DNA of 64,000 nucleotides from Annulohypoxylon bovei var. microspora (taxonomy: Eukaryota > Ascomycota > Sordariomycetes > Xylariales > Hypoxylaceae): assembly GCA_022836615.1 (NCBI GenBank), contig MU405213.1, forward strand, positions 310,001-374,000. The letters are read 5' to 3'. This document shows, piece by piece, positions 33,449 through 45,417 of this stretch. Both the position numbers and the translations under genes were made by a program. Within the stretch, counting starts at the first letter, position 1. Each line of letters opens with the position of its first letter. The notes below the pieces were generated by a model. It did no database searches. It had not been told where the DNA came from and saw nothing but the letters and a program-made list of their open reading frames with translations.

Positions 33449-35420
33449 GCCCACGAATCGGGGTGTCTACCCCGAACCAACATTGAGTGGATGGACCGTA
33501 CCGTTTAGAGGTCCTCATCGATATGCTCTGTTTTTATTTGTCGCCTTCTATTCTTCTAGTTCTTTCCTTTATATATCCGGATATAATCCCTCTACCCACT
33601 GCCAAAACTTGTATTAAAATGTTACATAGAATGAACGGCCTAAAAGTCTTAGACAGGATACCCCTCTTTCGAACATATCGCGAATCACGACTGGAGTCAT
33701 GGGATCAGATAATGCGAAATATACCAGGAAAAGATACGCGGGAGATCACGAGCCTCTTCATTGCAGGTTGTTGATTTCATCAGGCTTGTTTCTGTCAATT
33801 TCGATTGTTGTATTAAGAGGGAATGAATGGAGTTGAGGTGTCTAAGATATGGGTATCGCGGCGGCTGCTTTGCGATTAGGTTTGGCGTTGAGGGTTTATT
33901 GATTTCGTCGGGCGTTTGTGGCCTTTCCCCGGAGGATCATGGTACGCCTGCGAAAAAGAAACAGATAAAAATAAAAAGATGGAAAATACATCAGCAAGAG
34001 AAGGCGGTCGGGTAGTGGGTAGTAAAGTTAATGGGATCCATCATGGTCGGTGCCGCCTATCTGGATGGTTAACAGGCACCTGCGATGAGTTGGTTGGTCT
34101 CTAACACATCGAGACCTGATACACAGGACGGTGGGCTTAGATAGCTCACTCCTTAACTATGAATGCGATGACTTATTTCTCAATAAACTAACATCTCGTT
34201 CTCGGATTGGAATAGTAGACCACTCTGGTGTTCTGCAGCGATCCTCTAGTTATTTCTTACTTTAACTATTCGATCGATAATTGAATTCTAATCGCGTTAT
34301 ATATAGGTGGCCACAACGGGGCGGATCTATTTTGTTCGTTTGAACACTAATGACAGTAACAGATTCCTGGAACTACCTTGTCGAGCATATAGGGGCATTT
34401 TTTCCCTTCCGATTGGTTCATCCGGGGAATATTTCCTCGATTAGGAAAGTCGCTACCTGGTCGCGATCCAACACCGGCAACACAAATGCTGTTAAAGTTT
34501 CCTAGCAGCTTAGCAATACCTGGGTACTCATGCGGTGGCAATGCGATTAACGATGATCCCGGCAATTGAGTATTGCATGTGGTTCAGGTGTTGCTTGAGG
34601 TACCCACTTAGTTATCTTGTACTACCAAAGCATGTGCGATTCGGAACGTGTTTAAAAGGTTGCGATTGATAAGGAAAACGGTAGAGCTCGAACACTTTGC
34701 GCAACATCAGGGACGACACATGATGGCTTCTTGCTGGATTCCCGAATCAAGTCGGAAGCATGACAGTTGGCCATTGACGCATTATTTCCTTCTATTTGCC
34801 AATGGACATTTTAAGGAGAAACTTTCCATAGAGAGAGCTCTAGTTTGACTACATGTGCCGATGCCGAATAACAAGCCACATATTGTCAATAAACTGGCCT
34901 ACATGTAGATAGACGCGAAGTTTATCTCTTAATTGTGTTTGTCAAGCTGATACTCTGAACTGTTGACCCATTCCGTGCAAGGGACGGATGGGCTTATCAA
35001 CAAAGTATGTAGGCAAACGCCTACGTAGTACGTGGATGGCTAGCTACATGAATCCCCTCTACAAGTGTTTTATCTTCCTACATCCACGTTTACATCCAAA
35101 GGGCTATCTCTTCTCAGCCCTGATTCAGTATCTGGTACATCCATGGCGTAGGTTTCAGCCTAGTGCCCATTATCACTGTGTCTCTTAGAGAAAAAGTGCA
35201 TAATAAGCTCGAAGGAAAACCTACCTAGGTAGAGAGATGTTGATTTCCTGATAGCCTCCAAAAGCCACCAAAAATTGTTTCTGCGCCAACTGCAAACTGC
35301 AAACTATAATCCCTTAAACTGAAGCCACTGAATTAACATTAGACTGCCCTAGTATGCTACATCGAAAGCAATAAGTTCTAAGTCTAGGATCGAATTTCAG
35401 AACACAAACCCCCCCAAGAT
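33449..35420. other. 2-kb intergenic region
   Basis: Likely holds a long 3' UTR of the preceding gene and the promoter of the HAD hydrolase. No gene supported. One TACCTAGGTA palindrome at 35222. Frames of 60 to 95 codons here are not credible. Confidence 0.55.
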
Positions 35421-36479
35421 ATGGCTCCTATCAAGGATCACTCAATCGCGTTCGCGTTCGATATCGACGGCGTGCTCGTCAAGGGCAAGAAGCCCCTTCC
35501 GGGGGCCAGTGACGCGATCGAGTTGCTGCAGCGCAAGAACATACCATTCATGTTCCTGACGAATGGTGGCGGACACACGGAGGAAGCACACGTCAAGAGA
35601 GTCGGACAGCGGCTTGGCCTTACAATCAGCTCCAAGCAGTTCGTGCAGTCACATACTCCTTACTTCGATCTCGTCCCCGAGTATGGTGACAAGCCGGTCC
35701 TAGTCCTCGGCGGTCACGGCCATCAGATCCGAGAAGTAGCACACGCGTACGGCTTTAAGAACGTCGTCACATCGTCTGACATCATGGCCACGTACAAACA
35801 CATCCACGCATTCCCCGAGATAACAAGGGCGCATCACGACGAGCACGGCCGCGTGCGCCCGGAGCTGCGCACAACACCTATCTCCGCCATCCTATGCTGG
35901 AGCTCGCCGCGGGATTGGTATCTCGACCTCCAGGTCGTCCAGGACCTCCTCCTGTCCAGCGGCGGCATGCTCGGGACCGTATCCCCGAAGAACGGCGACG
36001 CCTCGCTACCGCACAAGGGGTACCTACAAGACGGACAGCCCAAGCTCTTCTTCTGCAACCCGGACTTCGAGTGGTGCACAGAGCACGAACAGCCGCGGCT
36101 CGCCCAGGGCGCGTTCAAAGAAGCGCTGGAAGCGATCTGGAAGAGCAAGACCGGGACGGACCTGGAGTACACGCGATTCGGCAAGCCGACCGAGGCCACG
36201 TACGTGTACGCCGAGAGGGTGCTGCGGGAGTACGGCAAGAACCTGGACCCGGCCCGCGAGATCGCCACGGTCTACATGATCGGCGACAACCCCGAGAGCG
36301 ACATCGCCGGCGCGAACAGCTTCCAGTCGCGACACGGGATCGAGTGGAGAGGTGTACTTGTCGAGACGGGCGTCCACACCCCCGGCTCGGTTCCTAAGCA
36401 TACGCCGTACCACACGGTGAAAAACGTCATGGAGGCGGTGGAGTGGGCGTTAAAAAAGGGGGGAGGGGGGTTGAATTGA
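35421..36479 (+). CDS. HAD-superfamily hydrolase, CECR5/HDHD5 type
   Basis: Single exon of 352 aa. HAD enzymes use an Asp nucleophile to hydrolyse phosphate esters. Motif I is AFDIDGVLVKGKKPLPGA with Asp14 and Asp16. Motif II is MFLTNGGGHTEEAHVKR; motif III/IV is carried by RFGKPTEATYVYAE (Lys255) and VYMIGDNPESDIAGANS (Asp289, Asp294). The order and spacing, with a long cap between motifs II and III, fit class IIA HAD proteins of the CECR5 / yeast YKR070W family, often mitochondrial. No clear presequence is visible here. The second half is unusually GC-rich, giving long antisense frames that are not genes. The physiological substrate is unknown for this family. Confidence 0.9.
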   Translation: MAPIKDHSIAFAFDIDGVLVKGKKPLPGASDAIELLQRKNIPFMFLTNGGGHTEEAHVKRVGQRLGLTISSKQFVQSHTPYFDLVPEYGDKPVLVLGGHGHQIREVAHAYGFKNVVTSSDIMATYKHIHAFPEITRAHHDEHGRVRPELRTTPISAILCWSSPRDWYLDLQVVQDLLLSSGGMLGTVSPKNGDASLPHKGYLQDGQPKLFFCNPDFEWCTEHEQPRLAQGAFKEALEAIWKSKTGTDLEYTRFGKPTEATYVYAERVLREYGKNLDPAREIATVYMIGDNPESDIAGANSFQSRHGIEWRGVLVETGVHTPGSVPKHTPYHTVKNVMEAVEWALKKGGGGLN

Positions 36480-37361
36480 GAGTTTTTGATATAGCATAGC
36501 ATACCTACCGAGGTACCTACTGTTTTTTTCGTGTACTCCATTGGATCGTTAAGGAGACTTGCGCGGAGTTTTAGCGTGTTGGCGCTTGGATATCTGGTGT
36601 CTTATTTACTACCTAGTTGAACCTGCTTCAATCTTGGGTTGTGGGTTTGAATTTTAGAAGCCCATGTGAGGTTCTAGGGATTGGGAACCCCTCATATGTA
36701 CGAGCCGGGATGCGCGCTCCATAGCGAAAGCTTCTTTGTCTTTGGTTTTGCGTCGGAATTCTAGTTTAGGTAGCAAGGTATGTAGGTAGATATAAATAAG
36801 ATGGATGGTATGAATGTCAACTAAGAATTTGTGTACGATCATACCTAAAAGATTGTCCATACAAAAGTTGTGAACAAAAGTTTCGCACACCAGCCACGTA
36901 CTTCACACAGTGCGTGATTAGATAAGGGATAGATAAACACTGTATTAGCCTTAGGCTAAGACTCAGACCTTATGGTGATCTATCCACTATATTCTATTGA
37001 ATAGCCGTAACGATTTAGGTAGTTTAGCCGCTAAAGGAAAACCTGCCACACGGTGCGCATATTCTTCAATTTACACGAATCGGCCTATGGCTAAAATGCG
37101 AAACTTTTGTTATGCATATGGCTAATGTCGTTCTTAGCACAGCCACTACCAGCAGTGGCCAATCATAAGTGAGTACACAGGTACCTACTAAAATAAGTCA
37201 TAAGGTCCAGACTTTCAATTGCGCGGGGAGTTCCAACTTCTAAAGCTACAAGGATCTCGTCCTGTCGCGCTGCTTTCTCTTTATACCAGTTTTTGATTCC
37301 ACATACTACCACATCTATAACCACATCAAGAGGGTTGGCCGCCTCTAAGGTCAAGGTCGTC
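36480..37361. other. Intergenic region containing MITE-like copy B
   Basis: No gene. Apart from the repeat at 36908-37077 it holds promoter sequence for the following gene. Confidence 0.6.
36908..37077 (-). repeat. MITE-like dispersed repeat, copy B (inverted relative to copy A)
   Basis: About 170 bp matching the reverse complement of 24527-24708 with scattered substitutions and small gaps. The left end is CAGTGCGTGATTAGATAAGG, and the right end AATTTACACG corresponds to the other terminus. Two copies 12 kb apart in opposite orientation support a dispersed family and could also pair for recombination. Confidence 0.7.
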
Positions 37362-39244
37362 ATGGCTTCCCATTCGGAAGTCTCAACTCAAGCCCAAGGA
37401 GAGCACTCGGCGCGTCCAGTGCTAGCACCTGGGACAACACAAGCGACAACGACAGCTCAGACAGCGCGTTCGACGACTACAACCTCAGCAGCTTCTGCAA
37501 GAACGCAACGATCTATCCAACCAGCACCAGTACCAGCACCGCGTCCAATACAGCCGGCGCAAAAACCAAGGCAAATTCCGAAGGTCAGCACTCAACGTGA
37601 TTCTCTAGACTCTAGACTAGTAACACATTGCTAACATTGCTTTTGTAGCTAAAATTCCCTCTACAGTATGTCCCTGCGTATACTGGTCCCCCAAATCAGG
37701 CTGCTAGTCGTAAACCAACTACCAATGGACAGTCTGCGAACCAAAATCAGCGTAATGGTTTCAATTCAACTGCCACTACCGCTGTGACATCTAGGCACTA
37801 CGCTTCTCGAGTAGCAAAGGAGGAAGAGGAGAGACGGAAGTCTTACTACGAAATTTTAGGGGAAATGGATCCGTACAAGGGGTCACCTAAGGAGTTTATT
37901 CATCTCCTAGTAAAAGCTGCGATGCGCGATGAGGAGATATCTAAGGCTATTCGTCGGTTGAACGAAGAAAGGTTACAAAATCCAAGTTCCTGGACGCCCG
38001 TGAGGCCACAGGATCCGAGCGCATTGGAACGACGACACAGCTCGCAACCAAATCACGACTATGGGATACAGAATCAACAACAAAATCAACAGCCGAATCA
38101 GCAACCACAGTCGCAACCGATGCCGAACCCGCATGTTCAACAACAATTTCCACCCGGTATGACGCCTGGATATGGACCGCAACAACCGCAAATGCCGCAG
38201 CAAATGCCACACACAGTCGTATATTACGTCTATCCCCCGGCGAACGCAGGCCAGCCTCATCAGGTAATACCGGGGCAGATATACGGCTCGCCAGCACCGA
38301 ACATGTATCCCCCGTATCCTCAACCTCAACCACCACCTGGGATAGGGGCCCCGCCACAGCCTCCCCCTCCTTATGCCCCAGGCGCATCCCAAAGCCAGGC
38401 CGGATTCCCAGTTGCGCCTAACCCAGTTGCGCCTAATATATCCCATACGCACCAAAGTCCTTATACTTCCATCCCTCCTCAACCTATTTCCCGGCAACCT
38501 TCCACACAACAAGCTATTCCATCTGGAGAAGATGGGACTAGCATACGCAGGAACGCTAGCACGACGCGCCCTCCAAATTCAAACGACAACGTCACGAATA
38601 ATATTGTTGATTCAGACAGCAACACAAATTCGCACCACTCCAATGATATAAGTGATGATGTCGATGAGCACGAGAATGACAATAAGAATGTCAGTCCTAA
38701 TGATTATGATAGTGGTGATAACAACGCGAACGGCGATGTTGACACCAATCCTAACGAAATGGATTTGGACGACGAACATCCGGGACCTAAGGAGCAATCT
38801 TGCAATTTCACGTGGGTCGTGGACCGAGCCGAGACCCAGTTAGGGTGGACTGGCAATTTCGAAAAAGAATCTGAGATAAGGCAAGATACCATAGGACAAT
38901 CTACAGCCTTTAAGCTTCAGAAGCTCCTTAAAAGGATGAACGCCATGATCGACAAGCACATCACTTTCCGCAACCGGACTCATATTTTAACCGTGATGCG
39001 CGAGGTCATCATGGCAACCCTGGACACGGACTCTCGCGTCGGCAGTGCATGTCGAAAGAATGCTAAAGAGTACGACGATACGTTCGTGGATGCCGTGGGG
39101 AAGTTGACGCCGGAACATAAACAGCGCCTGAAGTCTCTGGAGGATGGTAAATGGATGGAAGAGATGCAAATGCTCATCGAGGAGGCCAATCGGAAATCTA
39201 TGTTCCCACGCCTTGCGGAGGTGCCTGCTCTGCTAGATACCTAG
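37362..39244 (+). CDS. Low-complexity protein with conserved C-terminal region, function unknown
   Basis: Two exons, 37362..37583 and 37649..39244 (65-nt intron, phase 0), giving 605 aa. I do not recognise the family. The N-terminus is Thr/Ala/Gln/Pro-rich. A charged helical segment follows (VAKEEEERRKSYYEILGEMD, then SPKEFIHLLVKAAMRDEEI). The centre is a long Gln/Pro/Tyr-rich stretch, then an Asn/Asp-rich acidic block. The last ~140 residues look folded and conserved: CNFTWVVDRAETQLGWTG, TAFKLQKLLKRMNAMIDKHI, TFRNRTHILTVMREVIMATL and LTPEHKQRLKSLEDGKWMEE. No signal peptide or membrane segment. The composition (prion-like Q/P and D/N tracts between helices) suggests a nuclear or condensate-forming protein. 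That is inference. Confidence 0.75.
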
Positions 39245-40877
39245 ATACCCGGGTAGTTTAGTTGAGGGGAGACGCAGGATTGGGATGGGACATTGTTCAA
39301 CCTGTATAAGATACCCCTTTGCTTTTGTTTCTTAGGCTTCTTGGGCGGCGTTATGGCAAGGCGCAAGACAGCGGGGTTTAGCTATAGCAATGGGAATAGG
39401 TGACTATTGAACTCTTGATATTTATTATTTCCAAATATATTCTGATGAAGCCATGAACTATTAAATTCCGGAGAATGATCGATTGCCTAAAATCTCTCTA
39501 TAATAGGGGCTACATACTGATTACGGTAAGAACATCATGGTCTGCCATGGCTTTCTTTTCACTGCTTTAAAAGATCACATAAGCATGCTGCTAGGTATTC
39601 ATACCCTGATGATGATCTTTCAAAGCCCTAATTGGCAGCTACTTTAAGCTACATGTATAGGTAGATCTTATAGATAATGGATGATAAAAAGATGGAGACT
39701 AACGCTGCGCTTGAAGAAATAGATTCCTGTCGGTGAGTTGTCCAATGGGGGTTTCTTCACCACGGTTTGCCACTACTAAGCCTTCGTAAACCTTTGAAGA
39801 CATCTACAGATATTAACTAGAATCTTAAGAAATAAATATAAAAATATGACGGGGATTGATTGATATGCCAAGTACCTAGGTATTTAATTTGTGAGTTCTG
39901 GAGTTGATGAAGAACAGAAAAGCAGATAGTTACCTATAAATGTCTCGTGTGACGAAAGAGACGTAATTGGGAAATATGACGATGGAGGGGCAGGGGTTCG
40001 TGACTGGGGAGGGCTATCTAAACCTGGCAGCTGGACTGATCAGTGAGCTAGACAGACTAGGGCGGTGAATGATTACCTAAAGTTACCTAAAGCTTGTGAA
40101 CTATTGTGGGAACCCACCCATGTTAGGCCAGCCCAACTCGTGCCTTGCACCATTGCCTGAACTGATGAGTGATGGTACATGCATGATGTACACGCGACCT
40201 TCTTGATAGCACATGCCTTTTTCAGTGAAAAGAAAAAAAAACACCTTCAAAGCTGTTCATTGCTAATCGCAATGAAGTTTTTGACGCTCCCTAATTTTTC
40301 TATTTGATTAATCTCTCTCTTTCCTTTTAAGTACCTACAAAAAAGAATTCGACATTAATCCTGAAGTAAAAGCATATGTCGCTTAGCATCTAGCTATTCG
40401 ACATTCGACATTTCGATATCCGACGTTCAGCGTTCAGCGTTCAGCGCATCAGCCACGTGCAGATAAACGATAAGCCACCTGGCAGCTTCCAAGGATCAGT
40501 GTCCGTCAAGTGGGAAACCTTCGCCTAGGAAATAAACTCTCAGGTTAGTTTAGTTCTCATTAGGGCCACCTCGATCAAAAAAAAATTAAAATCTTGGTTA
40601 GGGAAGAACGAGGAACAGACAACCTAGCCCCTCTTCCCGACGCGACGATTTTTCTGTCAACTTCATAAATTCATCGCCGATGGTCACCACGGATTTCATC
40701 ATCTAGTTGTGACGCGCTCCCATCGATCCCATCAAATCCCATCGATATCGATATAACTCTCGACGACTTAAAATACGGCATCCTCCGACTCCGAATCCGA
40801 AAACACCAAACACCATAGTCAGCCCTGGCCGAACGCCTCGCTAGCTCGGCGCGGCAGCAGCCACCACTAACGCGCCC
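39245..40877. other. Intergenic region upstream of ICE2
   Basis: No supported gene. Contains TACCTAGGTA at 39873 and a small tandem repeat at 40425-40445. A minus-strand frame at 40671-41093 overlaps the ICE2 start and is a shadow. Confidence 0.55.
40425..40445. repeat. Tandem heptamer GTTCAGC, three copies
   Basis: Three perfect consecutive copies, preceded by related CGACATT/CGACGTT units. Confidence 0.8.
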
Positions 40878-42232
40878 ATGTGGTGGTTCTTTCGCATCGT
40901 TTCCAGTTCCATCTTCTTGCTGATCATTGTCCTGTCTATACCCGTCTCCTTCGATGTAGGCGGACGCGATAGTGGGCTGGCTTACAGCCTCTCGCTCTTC
41001 CTCTTCTATCTTTTCTACAGCTCTGTCAAGCTCGCTACCCCCGAGAACTCGCGCGTACGATGGACATTCTCTAAGCTCCTCCAAACTTCCCAATGGATCA
41101 TCATTCCCACGCTCCTAATATGGTCTCTCCACAACTTCGCCGTTGATGCTAACAGCACCGACTGGGTATCGAGAACGATCGGCGGGTTCGGCACTCAGAA
41201 ACACAGTACCTGGACCGACTGGTTTTTCGGCAACGGTGGTCTAGTAGAGTCAGTCACTCTTGGTGGTTGGGATAAGACGCTGCGCTACTCGAGCCCCGTT
41301 TTCCAACTTGCCGAGGGGTTCTGCACGTTGTTGGTCATTCAGGCTGCAGGTTGGATCTCGCGCGAGCTTGTGAACCGAGGAAGAAGTGATACCTGGGTTG
41401 TGAGTGCTACTCCATTTATATATATTCGACCTATCTTTTGCTGAGTACTAACTTATCCTAGCTCATCCTCCTGATCTTGTCGGCTTCTATCATTGCCAGT
41501 TCCGTCTACTTCCTGTGGCGGGTCGCGTTGTTCCCCTCTATCAACAATGTCGATGCGATTCTCATTGGCGTGACAGTCACATCTGCAATGTTCCTAGGTG
41601 CTATAGGAATTGGTACTGGCCGTGGAAACCCCGTCGAATCGTCTTTGTTATTCGCCTACGTTGTCCTATGCGTCTACCAGATATTTACAGATTATGTCCA
41701 ATCACCCGAGGCCCAGGCTGCTGCTGCGGAGCAAGCTGCCAACCAACCGGAATTCCCACCCCTTCCGCCTATCATCATGGCAAGCTACTCAACTCTTCTC
41801 CACCTATTCAACTTCTTGCCTTCGGCCGTCTACTCCTCACTTAGTTTTCTCTATGCAGCATTTCAGACTATTGCGCCCTCCGTGATGATCTCTCTGGTTT
41901 ATCGACTGATCGTATTCTACTGTGCAACTCGTATCATCCCAGCGGTGCGGGAGTCAGGTATCTCGGCTCTTATAAACGAGCCCTCTTTCGATGACTCGGA
42001 CGACGCAAATCGCCTGTTAGGTTTTCTCTCGTGGTTCTCGCCTTCGATACTCATCTCGGTCTACACAAGTCTCCTACTGCAACACTTCTCTGCCAGCGGC
42101 GGTGACGAAGGTTGGACACTCCGACATGGTGACGCAGGAGGTAACACTTGGCGTTGGGTCAATATTGCCGCTACGATGATTCTGTATGCCAACGAATTAC
42201 GTATAGGCAATGAGCATCTAAAGACCGACTAG
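40878..42232 (+). CDS. ICE2: ICE2-family ER membrane protein
   Basis: Two exons, 40878..41399 and 41462..42232, giving 430 aa. ICE2 is a multi-pass ER protein needed for cortical ER inheritance and for channelling neutral lipid between lipid droplets and the ER in yeast. The N-terminus MWWFFRIVSSSIFLLIIVL is a first membrane helix. Further hydrophobic helices follow around YSLSLFLFYLFYSSVKL, QWIIIPTLLIWSLHNF, LLILSASIIASSVYFLW and AYVVLCVYQIFTDYV. An Ala/Glu/Pro-rich loop precedes the last three helices (VMISLVYRLIVFYCATRIIP and later). The 62-nt intron has a clear branch site and is in phase 0 (DTWV-LILLILSAS). Length, helix pattern and the N-terminal sequence fit the ICE2 Pfam family. Confidence 0.85.
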
Positions 42233-43166
42233 GCAATGTTGGTAATGGACCATGGGCCCCAGCAGGGCAAAAAGGATGAGCTGTTTTTGCCTGTGGTATG
42301 ATGCAGATCTGGAACGACAGGCGATGAAGACCTCGTTAGGAAGAGGAATTTCGCATACATTTCGACCCTTGTCGATGATTGTCGTGATTGATTGTTGGCA
42401 GCAGCATTGGGCATGGAAGGTCGTCGGCTTAGGAAACGAAGGTTTACAGCACTTGGCGTTAAGGGGCATTAGGGACAGTATACCATTCCATTGAATTCGA
42501 CCATGTTTTATTTGTTGCAATGAAGCAGCACCTACGCCTTATCAAGCCAGGCGTACTGTGCATCTGCGGGGAGGTTTACGTGCGATCTAGGCATTTATGG
42601 AGTAAGGTGATAGATTGCCTGCTAGGGAGAGTAGCCCATTTAGGGAAGATATGACATGTCCCATCACAAGAGAAAAAATTGTCTCAATGCTGCATAGGTG
42701 GACTTCCAAGCCACTACTCCTCAGGCCATACCCCTCATGAATTGGGTTGTCTAGTAAATATGCCTTGAAGTCTACAGCCCCCTCATGTAAAAGCAAACCG
42801 AAAAGAAAAAAACTCAGCCTCGGTCATATGTGCAGATTACCTATCGCATGCAATGTAACGTCGAGAGCCTCGTCTATGATGTGGCGCAAGTTGTTTGTAC
42901 ATACATGGTAGGTAGGCGCCCCTAGTAGGTCTTGCAGATGGAGACCCGCTTAGCAAATATAACGGCAGGCTCTGCGACAAGCAGATGCTTAAGTCATTTC
43001 TCCCACTTCTATACACTTTTTCCTTTTCCCATTCTCATTCTCATCCCCATTCTCTCATCCAGCGTGATTTTCGTGGTAATATTTCCCTTTTTCTCTTATA
43101 TAGATCATTCACATCCATGAGTCTACAGGCACTATTCGCATTTTCTATACCTAGTAGTCAAATATC
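42233..43166. other. Intergenic region downstream of ICE2
   Basis: No supported gene. Pyrimidine-rich from 43000 to 43090 directly before the short following gene. Confidence 0.6.
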
Positions 43167-43418
43167 ATGCATTGGTTCAGACAGCGTAAAAATTCGGTAA
43201 ACAGCGAAGAGAAGAGAGAATCGCCCGTATACGATCAAGCCGAAACGGATCCCAATGAGTTAATTCCAGATAGAAAGCTTGGAAAGGGATACAATGATTA
43301 CTTTAATGGGGACATATACGAAGAAACACCCTGCAAACAGACGCAGGACTGGGAGACCCCTGAGACGACCAACTCGTTTGTGTTCCCCAGAGGATATACT
43401 AGTTCAACAGACTTATAG
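43167..43418 (+). CDS. Short hypothetical protein (83 aa) directly upstream of CorA-like gene
   Basis: Single frame starting MHWFRQRKNSVNSEEKRES and ending RGYTSSTDL. The central stretch DPNELIPDRKLGKGYNDYF looks like real coding sequence: hydrophilic and balanced, without low complexity. It ends 263 bp before the CorA-like start on the same strand, and a good splice acceptor (TTGCAG, ending 43676) lies just before that start. It could therefore be an independent small gene or an alternative 5' exon of the transporter, although I found no donor that joins both in frame. I do not recognise the family. Confidence 0.5.
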   Translation: MHWFRQRKNSVNSEEKRESPVYDQAETDPNELIPDRKLGKGYNDYFNGDIYEETPCKQTQDWETPETTNSFVFPRGYTSSTDL

Positions 43419-43681
43419 CTGACGAGCTCGAAGGACTAAGATGCCATATCTCATGCACGTGAAATCTTTGTCTATAGGCGTATGTAATACTAAGAGTTTG
43501 GATTTATTTCCCCGGTTTTAGCTCAGCCCAATACTCAGGACACTAGAATCAAGCCAAGTAAATTGGTTGGAAATGTTGCCCCTAAAACATATCTAAATCT
43601 CCTAGCAAGATTATTAACCTGAAGAAAAATTACTAATTCTCGTGGATAAAGTGGCCTCATCTTCGCTACCTTGCAGAATGG

Positions 43682-45417
43682 ATGGACGTGACAACATCGC
43701 CTACAAAATGGCAGCTTATTAAAGATTTACCCAATCTAGAAGAGATTAGGGAGGAGAGAGCCGGGCGGACTAAAGTCAAGGCCATTGATTTTGTTTCGGG
43801 GCAGCCAAATCTGAAGATGCAACACATTAGCGACTCCGATGATCTGGCATGGCATTTGGACCAACCCGCGGTTCCGGGTGCCACTCGATTATATGTAGTC
43901 GAGGATCTCTCGCGCGACGTTATCGAGCACCTGGGCTCCAAGCTTGATATCGATCCTCTGTTCTTTCGGGAGCACATCAACGACTATACGTGGTATAACA
44001 CTCGGGATCCATGGGTCGAGCTTCCCGACCTCGACATCGTTTCGCGATCCCGGTCGTACTTCCGCCTGACGTACATGCAGCCGCGGTATTTCACGACCCG
44101 GGAGAGCTTCCAGGAAGCACTCAAGCAGGCCGGGCGGTTCAACGTGCTCCGGCGGCTCGACGAGGATAACGAGCACGAGTCCCTATTCGACGACAAATCG
44201 GCCACGGTCGCGCTTGTTAGGAGCAAGGCGTCGTTGTGGATCAGGCGTGCTAGCAATACTCAGCAAGCCGTTGGTGAGTCATCTTTCCCGTCGAGGTTTA
44301 TGTACGCGTCGTAGTATACCTATCGCTCACCGTCGTAGGGGTTTTGCTCATCGATCCCTCGATAACCGAGGGGTTCCCCCTGTGGAGAGGGTACCGGCCT
44401 TTTAGGAATTCGCCTACTCCTTCGGACAAGACGCCTTTCGAGGTGCCGCCTCGGACCGGTCTCTTCGAGGACTTGGTTTTCTGGATTCAGCAGACGTCAC
44501 AGCAGGATATAGATGCTATAGAGCACAACCCTAACGCGATGGCTTTCCGGATCCTGGAGATCATATGTGCGGAGGTAAGTCAACTGTAGTTATTTGTTTC
44601 TCTTTTCTTTAGTGCATCCTAAGACCAAGCTTTTACCCCCTTGCTTGTGTCTTATCCTGGAATGTCATAAATTCCCGCTTGATAGTCAAGTTATTCACAA
44701 GTAGCACTCGCTGACCTCGTACGTTGCAGTGGCTAACGCTAAGCCGTTACATCACCGCGCGGCTCGGGCAGATCGAGTGGGAGATCGAGAGCCCGGAGCG
44801 GTTCCAGGTCAAGCGACTAGACTTCCAGCGGGAGTCGATGAACTTCAACACGTCGCTCAAGAAGCTGCACACGTGGCGGCGGCGGCTGCCGATCTACAAG
44901 GCCATGGTGGCCAACACGCACACCAAGCTCTTCCCGAGCCACAGCCCCCCCCTCTCCGGGCGGCGGGACTGCATCGCCGACCTGAGGAAGGACTTCGAGA
45001 TCGTGGCGGGGCACATCGACGACCTGCTGTCGCGCACGGAGCGCATCGCGGCCGTGGCCACGGCCGTGACGGCGATCGAGGAGAGCCGGCGCGCGATCGA
45101 GCAGAACAAGACCCTCGGCCGGCTGACCTACCTCGCCGTCATCTTCGCGCCCCTCAGCTTCGTCTCCAGCTTCTTCAGCATGTCCGACGACCTGTCCGGG
45201 CTGACCCAGACCATCTGGGTGGTAAGTTTGCCATATTCAAAGCGAATTTCGTTATTTAGGAAAGCTAACCCGACCCCAGTACTTCTGCGTCGCCGTGCCG
45301 ATCAGCTTTTTTGTTTATCTGCTCGTCGACAAGAACTGGACGAACAACATGCAGAGCGCGTATAATAAGACTAAGGAGGTTAAGCATAATGCTGGGATAT
45401 TCGATCGGAAGCATTGA
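43682..45417 (+). CDS. CorA-like (2-TM-GxN family) divalent metal transporter
   Basis: Four exons: 43682..44273, 44339..44574, 44730..45221, 45280..45417, giving 485 aa. The long cytosolic part is typical of fungal CorA-like proteins: YVVEDLSRDVIEHLGSKL, DPLFFREHINDYTWYNTR and a coiled-coil region (DFEIVAGHIDDLLSRTERI). Two C-terminal membrane helices are LTYLAVIFAPLSFVSSFF (about 408-425) and YFCVAVPISFFVYLLV (441-456). The family loop after helix 1 is normally GMN; here it reads FFSMSDDLSG, as in many fungal CorA-like proteins of unknown specificity. All junctions keep frame. Exon 3 is markedly GC-rich, producing long false frames on both strands. An upstream exon cannot be excluded (see the preceding small gene). 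Transport of Mg2+ is not proven. Confidence 0.85.

Noticed and set aside
35894..36397. 167-codon frame, and minus-strand frames at 35834-36413
   Set aside because: They overlap the HAD hydrolase, whose motifs are unambiguous; these are shadows.
44729..45259. 176-codon open frame in a second frame of the CorA-like exon
   Set aside because: Ala/Arg/Gly-rich, overlapping the conserved transporter exon; product of high GC content.
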